A DNA stretch of 14,972 bases from an uncultured Bacteroides sp. (GTDB lineage Bacteria; Bacteroidota; Bacteroidia; Bacteroidales; UBA11471): assembly GCA_905210875.1 (NCBI GenBank), contig CAJLYN010000035.1, forward strand, positions 1 to 14,972, in the 5' to 3' direction. Position 1 is the first letter of the stretch. Each line of letters begins with the position of its first letter. Under the pieces are notes generated by a model. That model was not told where the DNA came from. It worked only from the letters and a program-made list of their open reading frames with translations, and searched no databases. Shown here one piece after another: positions 1 through 8,030 of this stretch. The translations under genes and the position numbers were made by a program.

Positions 1-632
1 AAATCCGGGAGGCCCGCCGCCTCCAGCTTCCGCCGCAGCCGGGCGATGTTCACCGTCAGGGTGTTCTCATCCACAAAGCTGTCGGACTCCCACAGCCGGG
101 TCATCAATGCGTCCCGGCTGACGATCTCCCCCTTGTGCTCCAGCAGGAGCTGCAGAATCCGGCACTCGTTCCTCGTCAGCTCCACCCGCTGCCCGTGGGC
201 ATCCAGCGTCCCATCAGACACGTTCAGCACCGCGGCGCCGCAGGAGAGCAGGTGGGAAGACGGGCCGAAGTCATAGGCCCGCCGCAGCAGGGCCTGGACC
301 TTGGCGGAGAGCACCTGTAAATCAAAGGGCTTTGCCAACAGGTCATCCCCTCCCAGCTGCATGGCCATCACCACGTTCACATTGTCCGAGGCGGAGGTGA
401 GAAATAAGATGGGCGCCTTGGAGACCCGGCGGATCTCCTGGCACCAGTGGTAGCCGTTGAAGAAGGGGAGGGAGATGTCCAGCAGCACCAGATGGGGGTC
501 GAAGGCGGCGAACTCCGACAAGACGTCGTCGAACCGCTCCGCGCAGCGGACGGTGTAGCCCCAGCCCTCCAGATGGCGGCGGATGACCCCGGCGATGGCC
601 GCGTCGTCCTCCACGATGAAAATGCGGTACAT
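1..632 (-). CDS. OmpR/PhoB-family response regulator, BceR/GraR-like (3' end cut by window edge)
   Basis: This is a DNA-binding response regulator of a two-component system; 210 codons are visible and the C-terminus lies beyond base 1. The receiver domain (about 1-115) starts MYRIFIVEDDAA and carries acidic residues E8, D9 and D10, phospho-acceptor D52 in LVLLDISLP, T79 in LFLTSAS and K101 in LAKPF. A linker leads to a winged-helix DNA-binding domain with RNECRILQLLLEHKG, a recognition region around SFVDENTLTVNIARLRRKL, then EAAGLPD at the edge. The ATG at 632 is supported by a perfect AGGAGG (638-643) five bases upstream. The short receiver and MYRIFIVEDD start resemble BceR/GraR-type regulators of Firmicutes, which usually precede an intramembrane-sensing kinase; that kinase would be off the window. 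High GC, G/C-rich third positions and the strong ribosome binding site set it apart from the Bacteroidales genes to the right. The family call is firm; the subfamily is an inference. Confidence 0.9.
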   Translation of the reverse strand, partial: MYRIFIVEDDAAIAGVIRRHLEGWGYTVRCAERFDDVLSEFAAFDPHLVLLDISLPFFNGYHWCQEIRRVSKAPILFLTSASDNVNVVMAMQLGGDDLLAKPFDLQVLSAKVQALLRRAYDFGPSSHLLSCGAAVLNVSDGTLDAHGQRVELTRNECRILQLLLEHKGEIVSRDALMTRLWESDSFVDENTLTVNIARLRRKLEAAGLPD

Positions 633-637
633 GAGCC

Positions 638-643
638 CCTCCT
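638..643 (-). promoter_or_regulatory. Shine-Dalgarno sequence of the response regulator
   Basis: The minus strand reads AGGAGG five bases before the ATG at 632. It fixes that start. It is also a Firmicutes-style signal, whereas no comparable site precedes the Bacteroidales genes in this window. Confidence 0.75.
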
Positions 644-655
644 CTCCCCCCGCGG

Positions 656-1350
656 TCAGTTCAGCTCCAGGGACTCCAGCTGGGAGATGATCTCCTGCTG
701 GCGCTCGTAGAACAGCAGCTCCTGGTTGTGGGTGAAATACGCGTCGCAGCCGTAGCGGCTGATGAAGGTGGCGGCGTAGTAGTTGATGGTCAGCTCCGTC
801 ACCAGGATCAGCAGCTCCTGCCCCTCCGGGAACACCTCCTCGCAGAAGGCGAAGAGGTTGTTCAGCATCTCCCCGGCGGTCTTGGCCTGGGCTTTCAGGC
901 CCTGGACCATCTGGTCGAAGTCCGCCTTCACTGCAGCAAAGCCCGTCTGACTGTCCACGGTCTGTCCAGCCAGGACTTTCTGCCGCTCCAGAGCGGCGAT
1001 GATCCGGCGGTGAGAGCGCTCCGCCTCCTGGGAGAGACTGCCAGACCGCCTGCCGGTGTCGATGCGGGTCTTCTGACGGCGCAGCTGTTCCTCCAGCAGA
1101 GCGGCGAGATCCGCCTCCGGCGCGGTCAGGGCGGCTTTCACGTCCTTCAGGATGCCAAGCAGCTCCCGCAGCATCTCCTCCCGCTCCACCACGGAGCGCA
1201 GCTCGCCGGTGGCGGCGTCCAGCAGCAGACCCAGCAGGGACAGCCGCTCGTCGAACTTGGCGGCAGAGGCACGCTGGCGGATGGCCTTGGTGGCCTTGCC
1301 GGCGAGGATCTTGTCCACCTGGTAGTCGCTGCGGTACTTGTTGAACAGGT
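656..1350 (-). other. C-terminal fragment of an unrecognised, probably Clostridia protein
   Basis: These are residues of about 346-575 of the chimeric frame. I do not recognise the family. The segment is soluble, highly charged and probably all-helical. A likely coiled-coil stretch lies around 395-470 (LRSVVEREEMLRELLG, then LLEEQLRRQKTR). A moderately hydrophobic helix follows (ELLILVTELTINYYAATFIS), and the end is RYGCDAYFTHNQELLFYERQ and a Glu/Leu-rich tail. There is no signal peptide, because the N-terminus is lost, and no complete catalytic motif is visible. It ends 23 bases upstream of the response regulator on the same strand, so both probably belong to one transcript in the source genome. 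Composition matches the response regulator and not the flippase part. Confidence 0.55.
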
Positions 1351-2383
1351 CGTAGTAGAGAATGATGAAGGGAGAGAAGGCGCCGGCGATACACAACCGT
1401 TGCAGGTAGGGAATGGAGGCGGCCCACTTCTCCGAGAGCAGCACCAGTACGAGGGGCTCGGCAATGACGATGAAGAGGGTCATGACCGGGAAGATGAAGA
1501 ACGAAATCGTGCGGATGTATTTGCCGAAGATGCGTATCATGCGGTCGGGCTCGTCGTTGATGGTCGAGAGCACCGGGAATGCCACGCTGCGGAATATGGT
1601 GGCCACCAGCGATGAGGGTATCTCTTGGAAGCGGTGAGCCTGGGTGTAGAAGCCTACCGATGCCGTGCTGTACCCCTTGCCGATGAGCATGGGGTAGAGG
1701 TTGTTGTAGATGGCGTTGAGTACGCCGGTACCGATGAGGTGGCTGCTGTAAGAGAGAAATTCGCGTATCGACCTGAGGCTGAAACGGGCCTGGGGGCGCC
1801 AGTGCCCGTAGGCCCACAGCAGTACGGTGCGGAGCAGGGCGATGAGCAGTTGCTGCACGACCAGTGCCCACACGCCGCCTCCCTGCCAGGCGTATGCGAT
1901 GGCGGCCGTCGAGCCCAGCAGTATGGCGATGATGTTGATGCGGGCCAGGTGGGTGAAGGCGATGTGCTTGGTGAGCCGCACCTGCTGTATGAGAGAGAAT
2001 CCCTGGAAGAGTATCGACAGGAACAGTACGCGGGCCACGGGGGTGAGACCGGGTATCTCGAAGAAGTCGGCAATGAGCGGGGCCGCTGCGAAGAGTATGA
2101 GGTAAAAGAGCAGGCTGATGCCGAGGTTGAAGTAGAATATTGTGCTGTAATCGGTCTCAGTGGCGTTTTTCTTGCGAATGAGGGCCGATCCGAAGCCGCT
2201 GTCGACCAGAATACCCGAGAGGGTGATAAAGAGCGTGAGAACGCCTATTTGGCCGTAATCTTCGGGCGAGAGAAGGTTGGCGAGTATGATGCCCGTTACA
2301 AAATAGAGAAGCTGCTGCCCGCATTTGTCGACAAAACTCCAAACAAGGGCGTTGAGGGTTCTTTTTTTGAGTGAATCGGGCAT
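656..2383 (-). CDS. Chimeric ORF: truncated Wzx-type polysaccharide flippase joined in frame to an unrelated C-terminal fragment
   Basis: The open frame is 575 codons, but only residues 1 to about 340 read as a MOP-superfamily lipid-linked oligosaccharide flippase (Wzx/RfbX type). That part starts MPDSLKKRTLNALVWSFVDK, followed by a QQLLYFVTGIILANLLSPEDYG segment typical of the family and a series of hydrophobic helices (about ten). Such proteins move undecaprenyl-linked glycans across the inner membrane. The family is normally about 480-500 residues with 12-14 helices, so the last helices are missing. After the family-typical LCIAGAFSPF (330-339) the protein switches, within about ten residues, to charged soluble helices (KATKAIRQRASAAKFDERL onward). 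GC and codon choice change at the same place: ATA Ile codons occur before it, nearly only G/C-ending codons after it. I read this as two genes from different genomes joined at about 1345-1365, not a natural fusion. The ATG at 2383 is the only good start, 58 bases after the metG stop and just past a terminator. Confidence 0.75.
   Translation of the reverse strand: MPDSLKKRTLNALVWSFVDKCGQQLLYFVTGIILANLLSPEDYGQIGVLTLFITLSGILVDSGFGSALIRKKNATETDYSTIFYFNLGISLLFYLILFAAAPLIADFFEIPGLTPVARVLFLSILFQGFSLIQQVRLTKHIAFTHLARINIIAILLGSTAAIAYAWQGGGVWALVVQQLLIALLRTVLLWAYGHWRPQARFSLRSIREFLSYSSHLIGTGVLNAIYNNLYPMLIGKGYSTASVGFYTQAHRFQEIPSSLVATIFRSVAFPVLSTINDEPDRMIRIFGKYIRTISFFIFPVMTLFIVIAEPLVLVLLSEKWAASIPYLQRLCIAGAFSPFIILYYDLFNKYRSDYQVDKILAGKATKAIRQRASAAKFDERLSLLGLLLDAATGELRSVVEREEMLRELLGILKDVKAALTAPEADLAALLEEQLRRQKTRIDTGRRSGSLSQEAERSHRRIIAALERQKVLAGQTVDSQTGFAAVKADFDQMVQGLKAQAKTAGEMLNNLFAFCEEVFPEGQELLILVTELTINYYAATFISRYGCDAYFTHNQELLFYERQQEIISQLESLELN
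1340..1370. other. Composition and homology breakpoint (probable chimeric join)
   Basis: Left of this interval both genes are very GC-rich and Firmicutes-like; right of it everything is Bacteroidales-like. On the minus strand the flippase pattern (AGAFSPF, where relatives continue with an LY..L.....G+S segment) ends at about 1365. By about 1340 the frame encodes NKYRSDYQVDKI, which belongs with the other protein. No transposase, integrase, tRNA or repeat borders the point, which argues against a mobile insertion. The exact base cannot be placed by eye. Confidence 0.6.
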
Positions 2384-2393
2384 GGGAGTCGGG

Positions 2394-2428
2394 AAAAAAG
2401 TCCACCCCGGCGGTGAGGCCGGGGTGGA
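2394..2428 (-). terminator. Rho-independent terminator of metG
   Basis: A perfect 11-bp stem (2401-2411 with 2418-2428, GC-rich) has a 6-base loop. On the minus strand it is followed at once by six T (2394-2399). It lies 13 bases after the metG stop. The T tract ends only ten bases before the flippase ATG at 2383, so the flippase needs read-through or a promoter inside the short gap. I see no TAnnTTTG box in that gap. Confidence 0.88.
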
Positions 2429-2441
2429 GTGTTGGAGAGAA

Positions 2442-4481
2442 TTATTTTACGCACGAACCGGCTGTTACGTCGTCTTGCGGCGAGATGACCACGAGGCGAC
2501 CGTCGGCATCTTCGGCCGAGAGTATCATGCCTTGCGATTCGATGCCTTTGAGCTTGCGGGGAGCAAGGTTGGCGATGAAGCACACCTGCTTGCCTACGAG
2601 ATCTTCGGGGTTGTAGTGCTTGGCGATGCCCGATACGATGGTGCGGCCGCCCAGCCCGTCGTCGATTTTGAATTGCAGGAGCTTGTCGGCTTTGGGTACC
2701 TTCTGGCATTCGAGTACCTTGCCCACGCGGATGTCGAGTTTGGTAAAGTCGTCGAATTCGATGGTCGGGGCGATGGGCTCGGTTACATGGTTGGCCTTTT
2801 CGTTGGCAATCTTCGTGTCGTGCAGTTTCTTGATTTGGGCTTCGATAACGCTGTCGTCGATTTTCTCGAAAAGCAGTTCGGGTTGCGCCAGTTGGGTGCC
2901 GGCGGCGAGAATGTCGATGCGGCCCAGCATGTCCCAGTCGATGGTTGCAAGTCCCAGCATGGAGCGCAACTTGGCGGCCGAGAAGGGTAGGAAGGGCTCG
3001 AAGGCGATGGCCAGATTGGCCGAGATTTGCAGGGCTACGTGGAGTATTGTTTCCACACGAGGCATATCGCTCTTGGCGAGTTTCCAGGGTTCGGTGTCGG
3101 CCAGGTACTTGTTGCCTATGCGGGCCAGGTTCATGGCCTCTTTCAGTGCGTCGCGGAAGCGGTAGTTTTCGATGCTGTTTTCGAGTCGGGTCTTCACGTC
3201 TGAAAATTCGCGCAGCGTGTCGCGGTCGTAGTCGGTGAGTTCACCACAGGCGGGTATTTTTCCTCCGAAATACTTGTGGGTGAGTACCAGGGAGCGGTTG
3301 ATGAAGTTACCCAGTATGGCCACGAGTTCGTTGTTGTTGCGGGCCTGGAAGTCTTTCCAGGTAAAGTCGTTGTCTTTAGTTTCGGGGGCGTTGGCCGTGA
3401 GCACGTAGCGCAGCACGTCCTGTTTGCCGGGAAAGTCTTCGAGATATTCATGCAGCCACACGGCCCAGTTGCGCGAGGTCGATATCTTGTCGCCTTCGAG
3501 GTTGAGGAATTCGTTGGCCGGTACGTTCTCGGGCAGGATATAGCTGCCTTCGGCTTTGAGCATGACGGGGAATACGATGCAGTGGAATACGATGTTGTCT
3601 TTCCCGATGAAATGCACGAGTTTGGTTTCGGGGTCTTTCCAGTAGCGTTCCCAAGTGTCGGGCAGCAGCTCCTTGGTGTTGGAGATGTATCCGATGGGGG
3701 CATCGAACCATACGTAGAGCACCTTGCCTTCGGCCCCTTCGACGGGTACGGGTACGCCCCAGTCGAGGTCGCGGCTCACGGCGCGGGGTTGCAGGCCCAT
3801 GTCGAGCCATGATTTGCACTGGCCGTAGACGTTGGGTTTCCACTCTTTGTGGCCTTCAAGTATCCATTCGCGCAGGAAGCCTTCGTAGCGGTCGAGGGGG
3901 AGGTACCAGTGCTTGGTCTTGCGCAGCACGGGGCGGCTGCCGCTGATGGTCGATTTGGGATTGATGAGGTCGGTGGCATTGAGCGATGTGCCGCAGGCTT
4001 CACATTGGTCGCCGTAGGCGTGTTCGTTCTTGCAGTGGGGGCAGGTGCCGGTTATGTAGCGGTCGGCAAGGAACTGGCCGGCCTCTTCGTCGTAATATTG
4101 TTCGCTCTCTTTTTCGATGAAGACGCCTTTATCGTAGAGGGTACGGAAGAAGTCCGACGCCATTTTCTCATGGATTTTCGACGTGGTACGCGAATAGATG
4201 TCGAACGAAATGCCGAATTCTTCAAACGATTTTTTGATAATCGTGTGGTAGCGGTCTACGATATCTTGCGGGCTAACACCCTCTTTGCGGGCTTTCAGGG
4301 TGATGGGTACACCGTGCTCGTCGGAGCCTCCGATGAGTATGACGTCGCGGCCTTTGAGCCGTTGGTAGCGGGTATAGATGTCGGCGGGTACATACACGCC
4401 GGCCAGATGTCCGATGTGTACCGGACCGTTGGCATAAGGCAAAGCGGTGGTTACGAGTATTCGTTTGAAATTCTTTTCCAT
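2442..4481 (-). CDS. metG: Methionine--tRNA ligase (MetRS)
   Basis: This cytoplasmic class I synthetase charges initiator and elongator tRNA-Met. The catalytic core has the HIGH signature (HIGH, residues 22-25, within [16 protein letters not shown]). A zinc-knuckle insertion has four Cys (147, 150, 160, 163; CPHC and CEAC). The KMSKS loop is present as KISTS (332-336). The anticodon-binding helical domain follows. The last roughly 104 residues form a tRNA-binding (Trbp111/EMAP-like) domain starting [20 protein letters not shown] chose the ATG at 4481 (679 residues) because Bacteroides homologues begin MEK.(F/Y)KR and have this length; an in-frame ATG at 4493 would add MKLP. It is the second gene after the GH3-family gene (gap about 18-30 bases), so the two are probably co-transcribed, ending at the terminator 2394-2428. 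Everything needed for activity is present. Confidence 0.96.
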   Translation of the reverse strand: MEKNFKRILVTTALPYANGPVHIGHLAGVYVPADIYTRYQRLKGRDVILIGGSDEHGVPITLKARKEGVSPQDIVDRYHTIIKKSFEEFGISFDIYSRTTSKIHEKMASDFFRTLYDKGVFIEKESEQYYDEEAGQFLADRYITGTCPHCKNEHAYGDQCEACGTSLNATDLINPKSTISGSRPVLRKTKHWYLPLDRYEGFLREWILEGHKEWKPNVYGQCKSWLDMGLQPRAVSRDLDWGVPVPVEGAEGKVLYVWFDAPIGYISNTKELLPDTWERYWKDPETKLVHFIGKDNIVFHCIVFPVMLKAEGSYILPENVPANEFLNLEGDKISTSRNWAVWLHEYLEDFPGKQDVLRYVLTANAPETKDNDFTWKDFQARNNNELVAILGNFINRSLVLTHKYFGGKIPACGELTDYDRDTLREFSDVKTRLENSIENYRFRDALKEAMNLARIGNKYLADTEPWKLAKSDMPRVETILHVALQISANLAIAFEPFLPFSAAKLRSMLGLATIDWDMLGRIDILAAGTQLAQPELLFEKIDDSVIEAQIKKLHDTKIANEKANHVTEPIAPTIEFDDFTKLDIRVGKVLECQKVPKADKLLQFKIDDGLGGRTIVSGIAKHYNPEDLVGKQVCFIANLAPRKLKGIESQGMILSAEDADGRLVVISPQDDVTAGSCVK

Positions 4482-4511
4482 TGGCAGTTTCAATCTTATG
4501 AGGAACGGTTA

Positions 4512-6020
4512 TTAATGATTCATTTTCAACATCTCTTCGATGAGGTCGCGGGTGTTGCTCAGACGGGGTATCTTGTGCTGTCCGCCCAGTTTTCCTTTTT
4601 CGCGCAGCCAGTCGTCGAAGAGGTGGGGCCGGGCCACGACGATTTCGAGGCGGTCGAGGAAGATGCCTTTGTAGCGTTTGGCTTCGTAGTCGGAGTTTAC
4701 CTCTTGCAGGGCCTTGTCGAGTATGTCGGCAAAGGCTTCGAGGTCGGCGGGTGCCTTTTCAAACTCGATGAGCCATTGATGGTGTCCGCGGCTCTTGTCC
4801 GACATGAACACCGGCGCAGCGCTGTAATTGAGCACTTTGCTGCCGGTCATCTCGCAGGCTTTGGCCAAACCTTTCTCGGCGTTGGCCACCATCAGTTCTT
4901 CGCCGAAGGCGTTGATAAAGTGCTTGGTGCGGCCCGAGATGGTGAATTTTACGGGGCGGGTCGAAGTGATTTTTACCGTGTCGCCTATGAGATAGCGCCA
5001 CAGACCGTTGGTAGACGACATGACAAGAGCATAGTTGCCTCCCTCTTCGACTTCCCACAGCGGAAGCACGCGAGGATTTTCCTTGTCGAGCTCGTTCAGG
5101 GGGATAAATTCGAAGAAGACTCCCAGGTCGAGCATCAGCAGCATATCGTGGTGTTCGGGGTCGTTCTGTATGCCGAAGAATCCTTCGGAGGCGTTGTAGG
5201 TCTCGACGTAGTGCATGCCGTCGGAGGGTATGAGCTCCTTGTAGTATTGCCGGTAGGGTTCGAAGCTGATGCCGCCGTGGAAGAAGACTTCGAGGTGGGG
5301 CCACACTTCGCACAGGTTCTGTGCGCCGCTCTCTTGTAGAATCTTCTTGATGAGGGTCATCATCCAGGAGGGGACGCCCGAGAGACTTACGATGTTGCGG
5401 TGCATCGTGTCTTTGACGATGGCTTTTATCTTGGCTTCCCATTCGCTCATGAGGGCGATTTTCAACCGGGGTGCCCGCATGCAGTTGACCAGTGTGCTGG
5501 TGTTTTGCAGCAGTATGGCCGAGAGGTCACCGCAGGAGATGCCCGGCGACAGCGGGTTGATGGCGTGGCTGCCACCCAGGATAAGACTTTTCCCGAAAAA
5601 CAGTCTGTTGTGGGGATAGTTGCGGAAGTAGGTCGCTACGACATCGAATCCTCCTTGGTAGTGGCACTTTTTGAGACATTCGTCGCTTACGGGAATGAAT
5701 TTGCTCTTTTCGTTGGTGGTTCCCGACGACTTGGCAAACCATTTTATCCGGGAGGGCCATATCAGGTTGTTTTCGCCGCGAAGCATCCGGTCGACATAGG
5801 GTTTTATGCCTTCGTAGTCGACGACAGGGAGTCGCGAGGCAAAGTCGGCATAACTTTTTATGCCGGTGAAGTCGTAACGTTTGCCTATCTCGGTGTTGCG
5901 TGCCGTGTGCAGCAGGTAGCGCAGTTGCTCTTTCTGTATGGCATCGCCGTGGGTGGCGTATTGGTCGTGGCGGCGTTGTCGGGGAGCGAAAAACAGGTTG
6001 AGTATCGAGGGTGATCGCAT
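4512..6020 (-). CDS. GH3 auxin-responsive-promoter family protein (acyl-adenylate-forming amide synthetase fold)
   Basis: This 502-residue protein belongs to the GH3 family, part of the ANL adenylating superfamily. Plant members join amino acids to acyl acids such as jasmonate or indole-acetate; the role of bacterial members is unknown. Seen here are the ATP/P-loop motif SSGTTNEKSKFI (about 98-109), the central YNASEGFFG motif and the third nucleotide motif LWRYLIGDTV. These are followed by SGRTKHFINAFGEEL, the hinge into the C-terminal lid domain. There is no signal peptide or membrane segment, so it is cytoplasmic. Length and order of motifs are normal and all three motifs look intact, so an active enzyme is likely; its substrates cannot be read from sequence. 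It has its own promoter (6041-6048) and probably heads a two-gene unit with metG. Confidence 0.88.
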   Translation of the reverse strand: MRSPSILNLFFAPRQRRHDQYATHGDAIQKEQLRYLLHTARNTEIGKRYDFTGIKSYADFASRLPVVDYEGIKPYVDRMLRGENNLIWPSRIKWFAKSSGTTNEKSKFIPVSDECLKKCHYQGGFDVVATYFRNYPHNRLFFGKSLILGGSHAINPLSPGISCGDLSAILLQNTSTLVNCMRAPRLKIALMSEWEAKIKAIVKDTMHRNIVSLSGVPSWMMTLIKKILQESGAQNLCEVWPHLEVFFHGGISFEPYRQYYKELIPSDGMHYVETYNASEGFFGIQNDPEHHDMLLMLDLGVFFEFIPLNELDKENPRVLPLWEVEEGGNYALVMSSTNGLWRYLIGDTVKITSTRPVKFTISGRTKHFINAFGEELMVANAEKGLAKACEMTGSKVLNYSAAPVFMSDKSRGHHQWLIEFEKAPADLEAFADILDKALQEVNSDYEAKRYKGIFLDRLEIVVARPHLFDDWLREKGKLGGQHKIPRLSNTRDLIEEMLKMNH

Positions 6021-6040
6021 AGATTGCTTTTTTAGCGAAA

Positions 6041-6048
6041 CAAAAGTA
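6041..6048 (-). promoter_or_regulatory. Bacteroidota -7 promoter box upstream of the GH3 gene
   Basis: The minus strand reads TACTTTTG, an exact TAnnTTTG match, 20 bases before the ATG at 6020. It lies in the AT-rich 58-base gap after the helicase gene. A clear -33 TTTG is not visible at the usual distance. The predicted leader is about 15 bases. Confidence 0.6.
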
Positions 6049-6078
6049 CAAAATATTTCACAGCCTCGATAGCCTTAA

Positions 6079-7851
6079 TTACTTATTTTTGTGCACTTTC
6101 TTTCCCGAATGGTTGTTGTTTTTTCCTTTCCTCTCGTCAAAGGCGTATCCTTTGCGGCGGGGTCGGGAAGAGGTATATTCCTCTTTTTTTCGATGAATGC
6201 GTGCTTTTGCTGCTTCGCCACCGTCAGATTGTTCCGCGGGAGAGTCGGTCGTTACCTGCACGCGCTTGCCAAAGAAATTGATGTTTTTGAGCAGAGCCAT
6301 GGTGCGATGCGACTCTTTTTCTTCGACTTCGAAGCGGGAAAATTCGGGTAAGATGTCGATTTTTCCGATGGCCACCCGTCCGGGCACGTTGCGGTTGACC
6401 ATGTCGATGAGGGTGTTGGGGTAGAAGCCGTCGGCCTTTCCCAAGTTGATGCGTAGGGCAGTGAAGCCCGGAGTGGCTTTGCGGTTGCGTTCTTTGCTTT
6501 TCCCTTCGCGGGGAGTATTTTCTTCGGGTATATCGAGGTCGGCAGCATCGGCATAATAGTCGATGAGCCGGTTGAATTCGAGAGAAACGACCCGTTTTAC
6601 GAGGTCTTCGGTCGACAGCCACGAGAGGCGTTTGAGGGTGGCAGGCAGGTAGGCGGCGATTTCTTCTTCATTGACCTTGACCTTTTCGATGCGGTCGATG
6701 AAGTTGTAGAGCTGCTTTTCGCATATCTGTTTCCCGGTGGGTACGGTGCCTTTCTCAAATTTCTTGCCGATGATGCGTTCGATGTCGCGCATGCGGCGTT
6801 TCTCCTTGACGTGTATGATGGCGATGGAGGTACCTGTCTTGCCGGCCCGTCCGGGGCGTCCGCTGCGGTGGGTGTAGGTCTCGATGTCTTCGGGCAGTCC
6901 GTAGTTGATGACGTGGGTAAGGTTGTCGACGTCGAGGCCGCGGGCCGCTACGTCGGTGGCAACGAGCAGTTGCAGATTGTGCAGGCGGAACTTCTGCATC
7001 ACGGCGTCGCGCTGCTGTTGCGAGAGGTCGCCGTGCAGCGAGTCGGCATTGTAGCCGTCCTTGATGAGGGCGTCGGCTATTTCCTGGGTTTCGAGGCGAG
7101 TGCGGCAGAAGATGATGCCGTAGATGTTGGGGTAGTAGTCGGCGATGCGTTTCAGTGCCGGATATTTGTCTTTGGCGTGTACGAGATAGTAGACGTGCTT
7201 GACGTTCTGGGCTCCTTCGTTTTTACTGCCGATGACAATCTCGCGCGGAGAGCGCATGTATTGGCGGGCGATGCGGTCGATGTCGGGTGGCATGGTGGCC
7301 GAGAAAAGCAGCATCTGACGCTCTTCGGGTACCTTGGCGAGTATTTCGTTGATGCTTTCGGTAAAACCCATGTCGAGCATTTCGTCGGCTTCGTCCATGA
7401 TGACGGTGTGAACCTTGTCGAGTTGTACCATGCCGCGGTTGATGAGGTCGATGAGCCGGCCCGGTGTGGCGACGATGATATGCACCCCTTTTTTCAGGGC
7501 GCGTATCTGGCTTTCGATGCTCGACCCGCCGTAGACGGGGAGTATCTTCAACCCTTCGACATAGGCCGAGTAGTCGTTGAGGTCGCCGGCGATTTGCAGG
7601 CAGAGTTCGCGGGTGGGGCTGAGAATGAGGGTCTGGGTGGCGTCGGTCGACAAGTCGGTCTGCTGTATGACGGGCAGGCCGAAGGCGGCGGTTTTTCCGG
7701 TGCCTGTCTGTGCGAGGGCTACGATGTCGGTTTTCTCGTGGAGCAGCAGCGGAATGACTTCTTCCTGTACGGGCATGGGTTGCTCATATCCCAGTTCGGT
7801 AATGGCTTTGAGAATTTCGGGGCACACGCCCAATTCTTCAAAAGTCTTCAT
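6079..7851 (-). CDS. DEAD-box ATP-dependent RNA helicase with DbpA-like RNA-binding C-terminus
   Basis: This is a 590-residue RNA helicase of the DeaD/CsdA-DbpA type, acting on structured RNA in ribosome assembly and mRNA turnover. Motifs in order: Q motif near GYEQPMPVQ (21-29), Walker A AQTGTGKT (47-54), PTREL (79-83), ATPGR (128-132), DEAD (153-156), SAT (184-186), FCR (248-250), VATDVAARGLDV (297-308) and HRSGRPGR (328-335). Residues about 468-545 look like the DbpA RNA-binding domain (RINLGKADGFYPNTLIDMV, then GKIDILPEFSRFEV). The tail is Arg/Lys/Asn-rich (SSRPRRKGYAFDERKGK), suited to RNA binding. The ATG at 7851 gives the usual N-terminus. Upstream is a leader of about 100 bases with its own promoter, a common setting for cold-responsive helicases, though no regulation is proven here. 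Confidence 0.95.
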   Translation of the reverse strand: MKTFEELGVCPEILKAITELGYEQPMPVQEEVIPLLLHEKTDIVALAQTGTGKTAAFGLPVIQQTDLSTDATQTLILSPTRELCLQIAGDLNDYSAYVEGLKILPVYGGSSIESQIRALKKGVHIIVATPGRLIDLINRGMVQLDKVHTVIMDEADEMLDMGFTESINEILAKVPEERQMLLFSATMPPDIDRIARQYMRSPREIVIGSKNEGAQNVKHVYYLVHAKDKYPALKRIADYYPNIYGIIFCRTRLETQEIADALIKDGYNADSLHGDLSQQQRDAVMQKFRLHNLQLLVATDVAARGLDVDNLTHVINYGLPEDIETYTHRSGRPGRAGKTGTSIAIIHVKEKRRMRDIERIIGKKFEKGTVPTGKQICEKQLYNFIDRIEKVKVNEEEIAAYLPATLKRLSWLSTEDLVKRVVSLEFNRLIDYYADAADLDIPEENTPREGKSKERNRKATPGFTALRINLGKADGFYPNTLIDMVNRNVPGRVAIGKIDILPEFSRFEVEEKESHRTMALLKNINFFGKRVQVTTDSPAEQSDGGEAAKARIHRKKEEYTSSRPRRKGYAFDERKGKNNNHSGKKVHKNK

Positions 7852-7965
7852 AGAGGATTCTTTGTTTATGTGAGGTTACGGACTTGACCTTTATCGCGGA
7901 CCGTTTTTTGCGTTTGCATGAAACAGAAGCCGTACGGCCGGTGCGGTAAAGCTCCGGCAAAGGTA
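7852..7965 (-). promoter_or_regulatory. Promoter and about 100-base leader of the helicase gene
   Basis: The minus strand carries TACCTTTG at 7958-7965, an exact TAnnTTTG box, which would start transcription near 7952 and leave a leader of about 100 bases. The leader contains a perfect 10-base palindrome (GCCGTACGGC, 7929-7938) and GC-rich stretches able to fold. No known riboswitch is recognised. The rest of the gap to 8030 holds only a weak hairpin (8006-8020). Confidence 0.5.
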
Positions 7966-8030
7966 CGGCATAAATTCGGGATTTAAGTCATAACCCCCGA
8001 TAATTCGGTGTGAAGCACCGCGGGAGAAAT

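Noticed and set aside
728..2374. Plus-strand open frames (728-1615, 1625-2374) opposite the chimeric flippase ORF
   Set aside because: Low-complexity Gly/Val/Glu/Gln-rich translations; antisense shadows.
656..2383. A genuine natural fusion of a flippase with a signalling protein
   Set aside because: The join removes the last flippase helices and coincides with a sharp change of composition and apparent taxon, so a chimera is more likely. It is kept only as a testable alternative.
3849..5339. Plus-strand open frame of 496 codons opposite metG and the GH3 gene
   Set aside because: It spans two real genes on the other strand, has no family resemblance and no promoter, and has a Val/Gly/Glu-rich composition typical of the antisense of GC-rich coding DNA.
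6811..7887. Plus-strand open frame of 358 codons opposite the helicase
   Set aside because: Antisense of conserved helicase motifs; no recognisable domain or start signal.
8006..8020. Hairpin CGGTG/CACCG as terminator of the phosphatase-like gene
   Set aside because: Only five base pairs and no T run on the minus strand; too weak to call.
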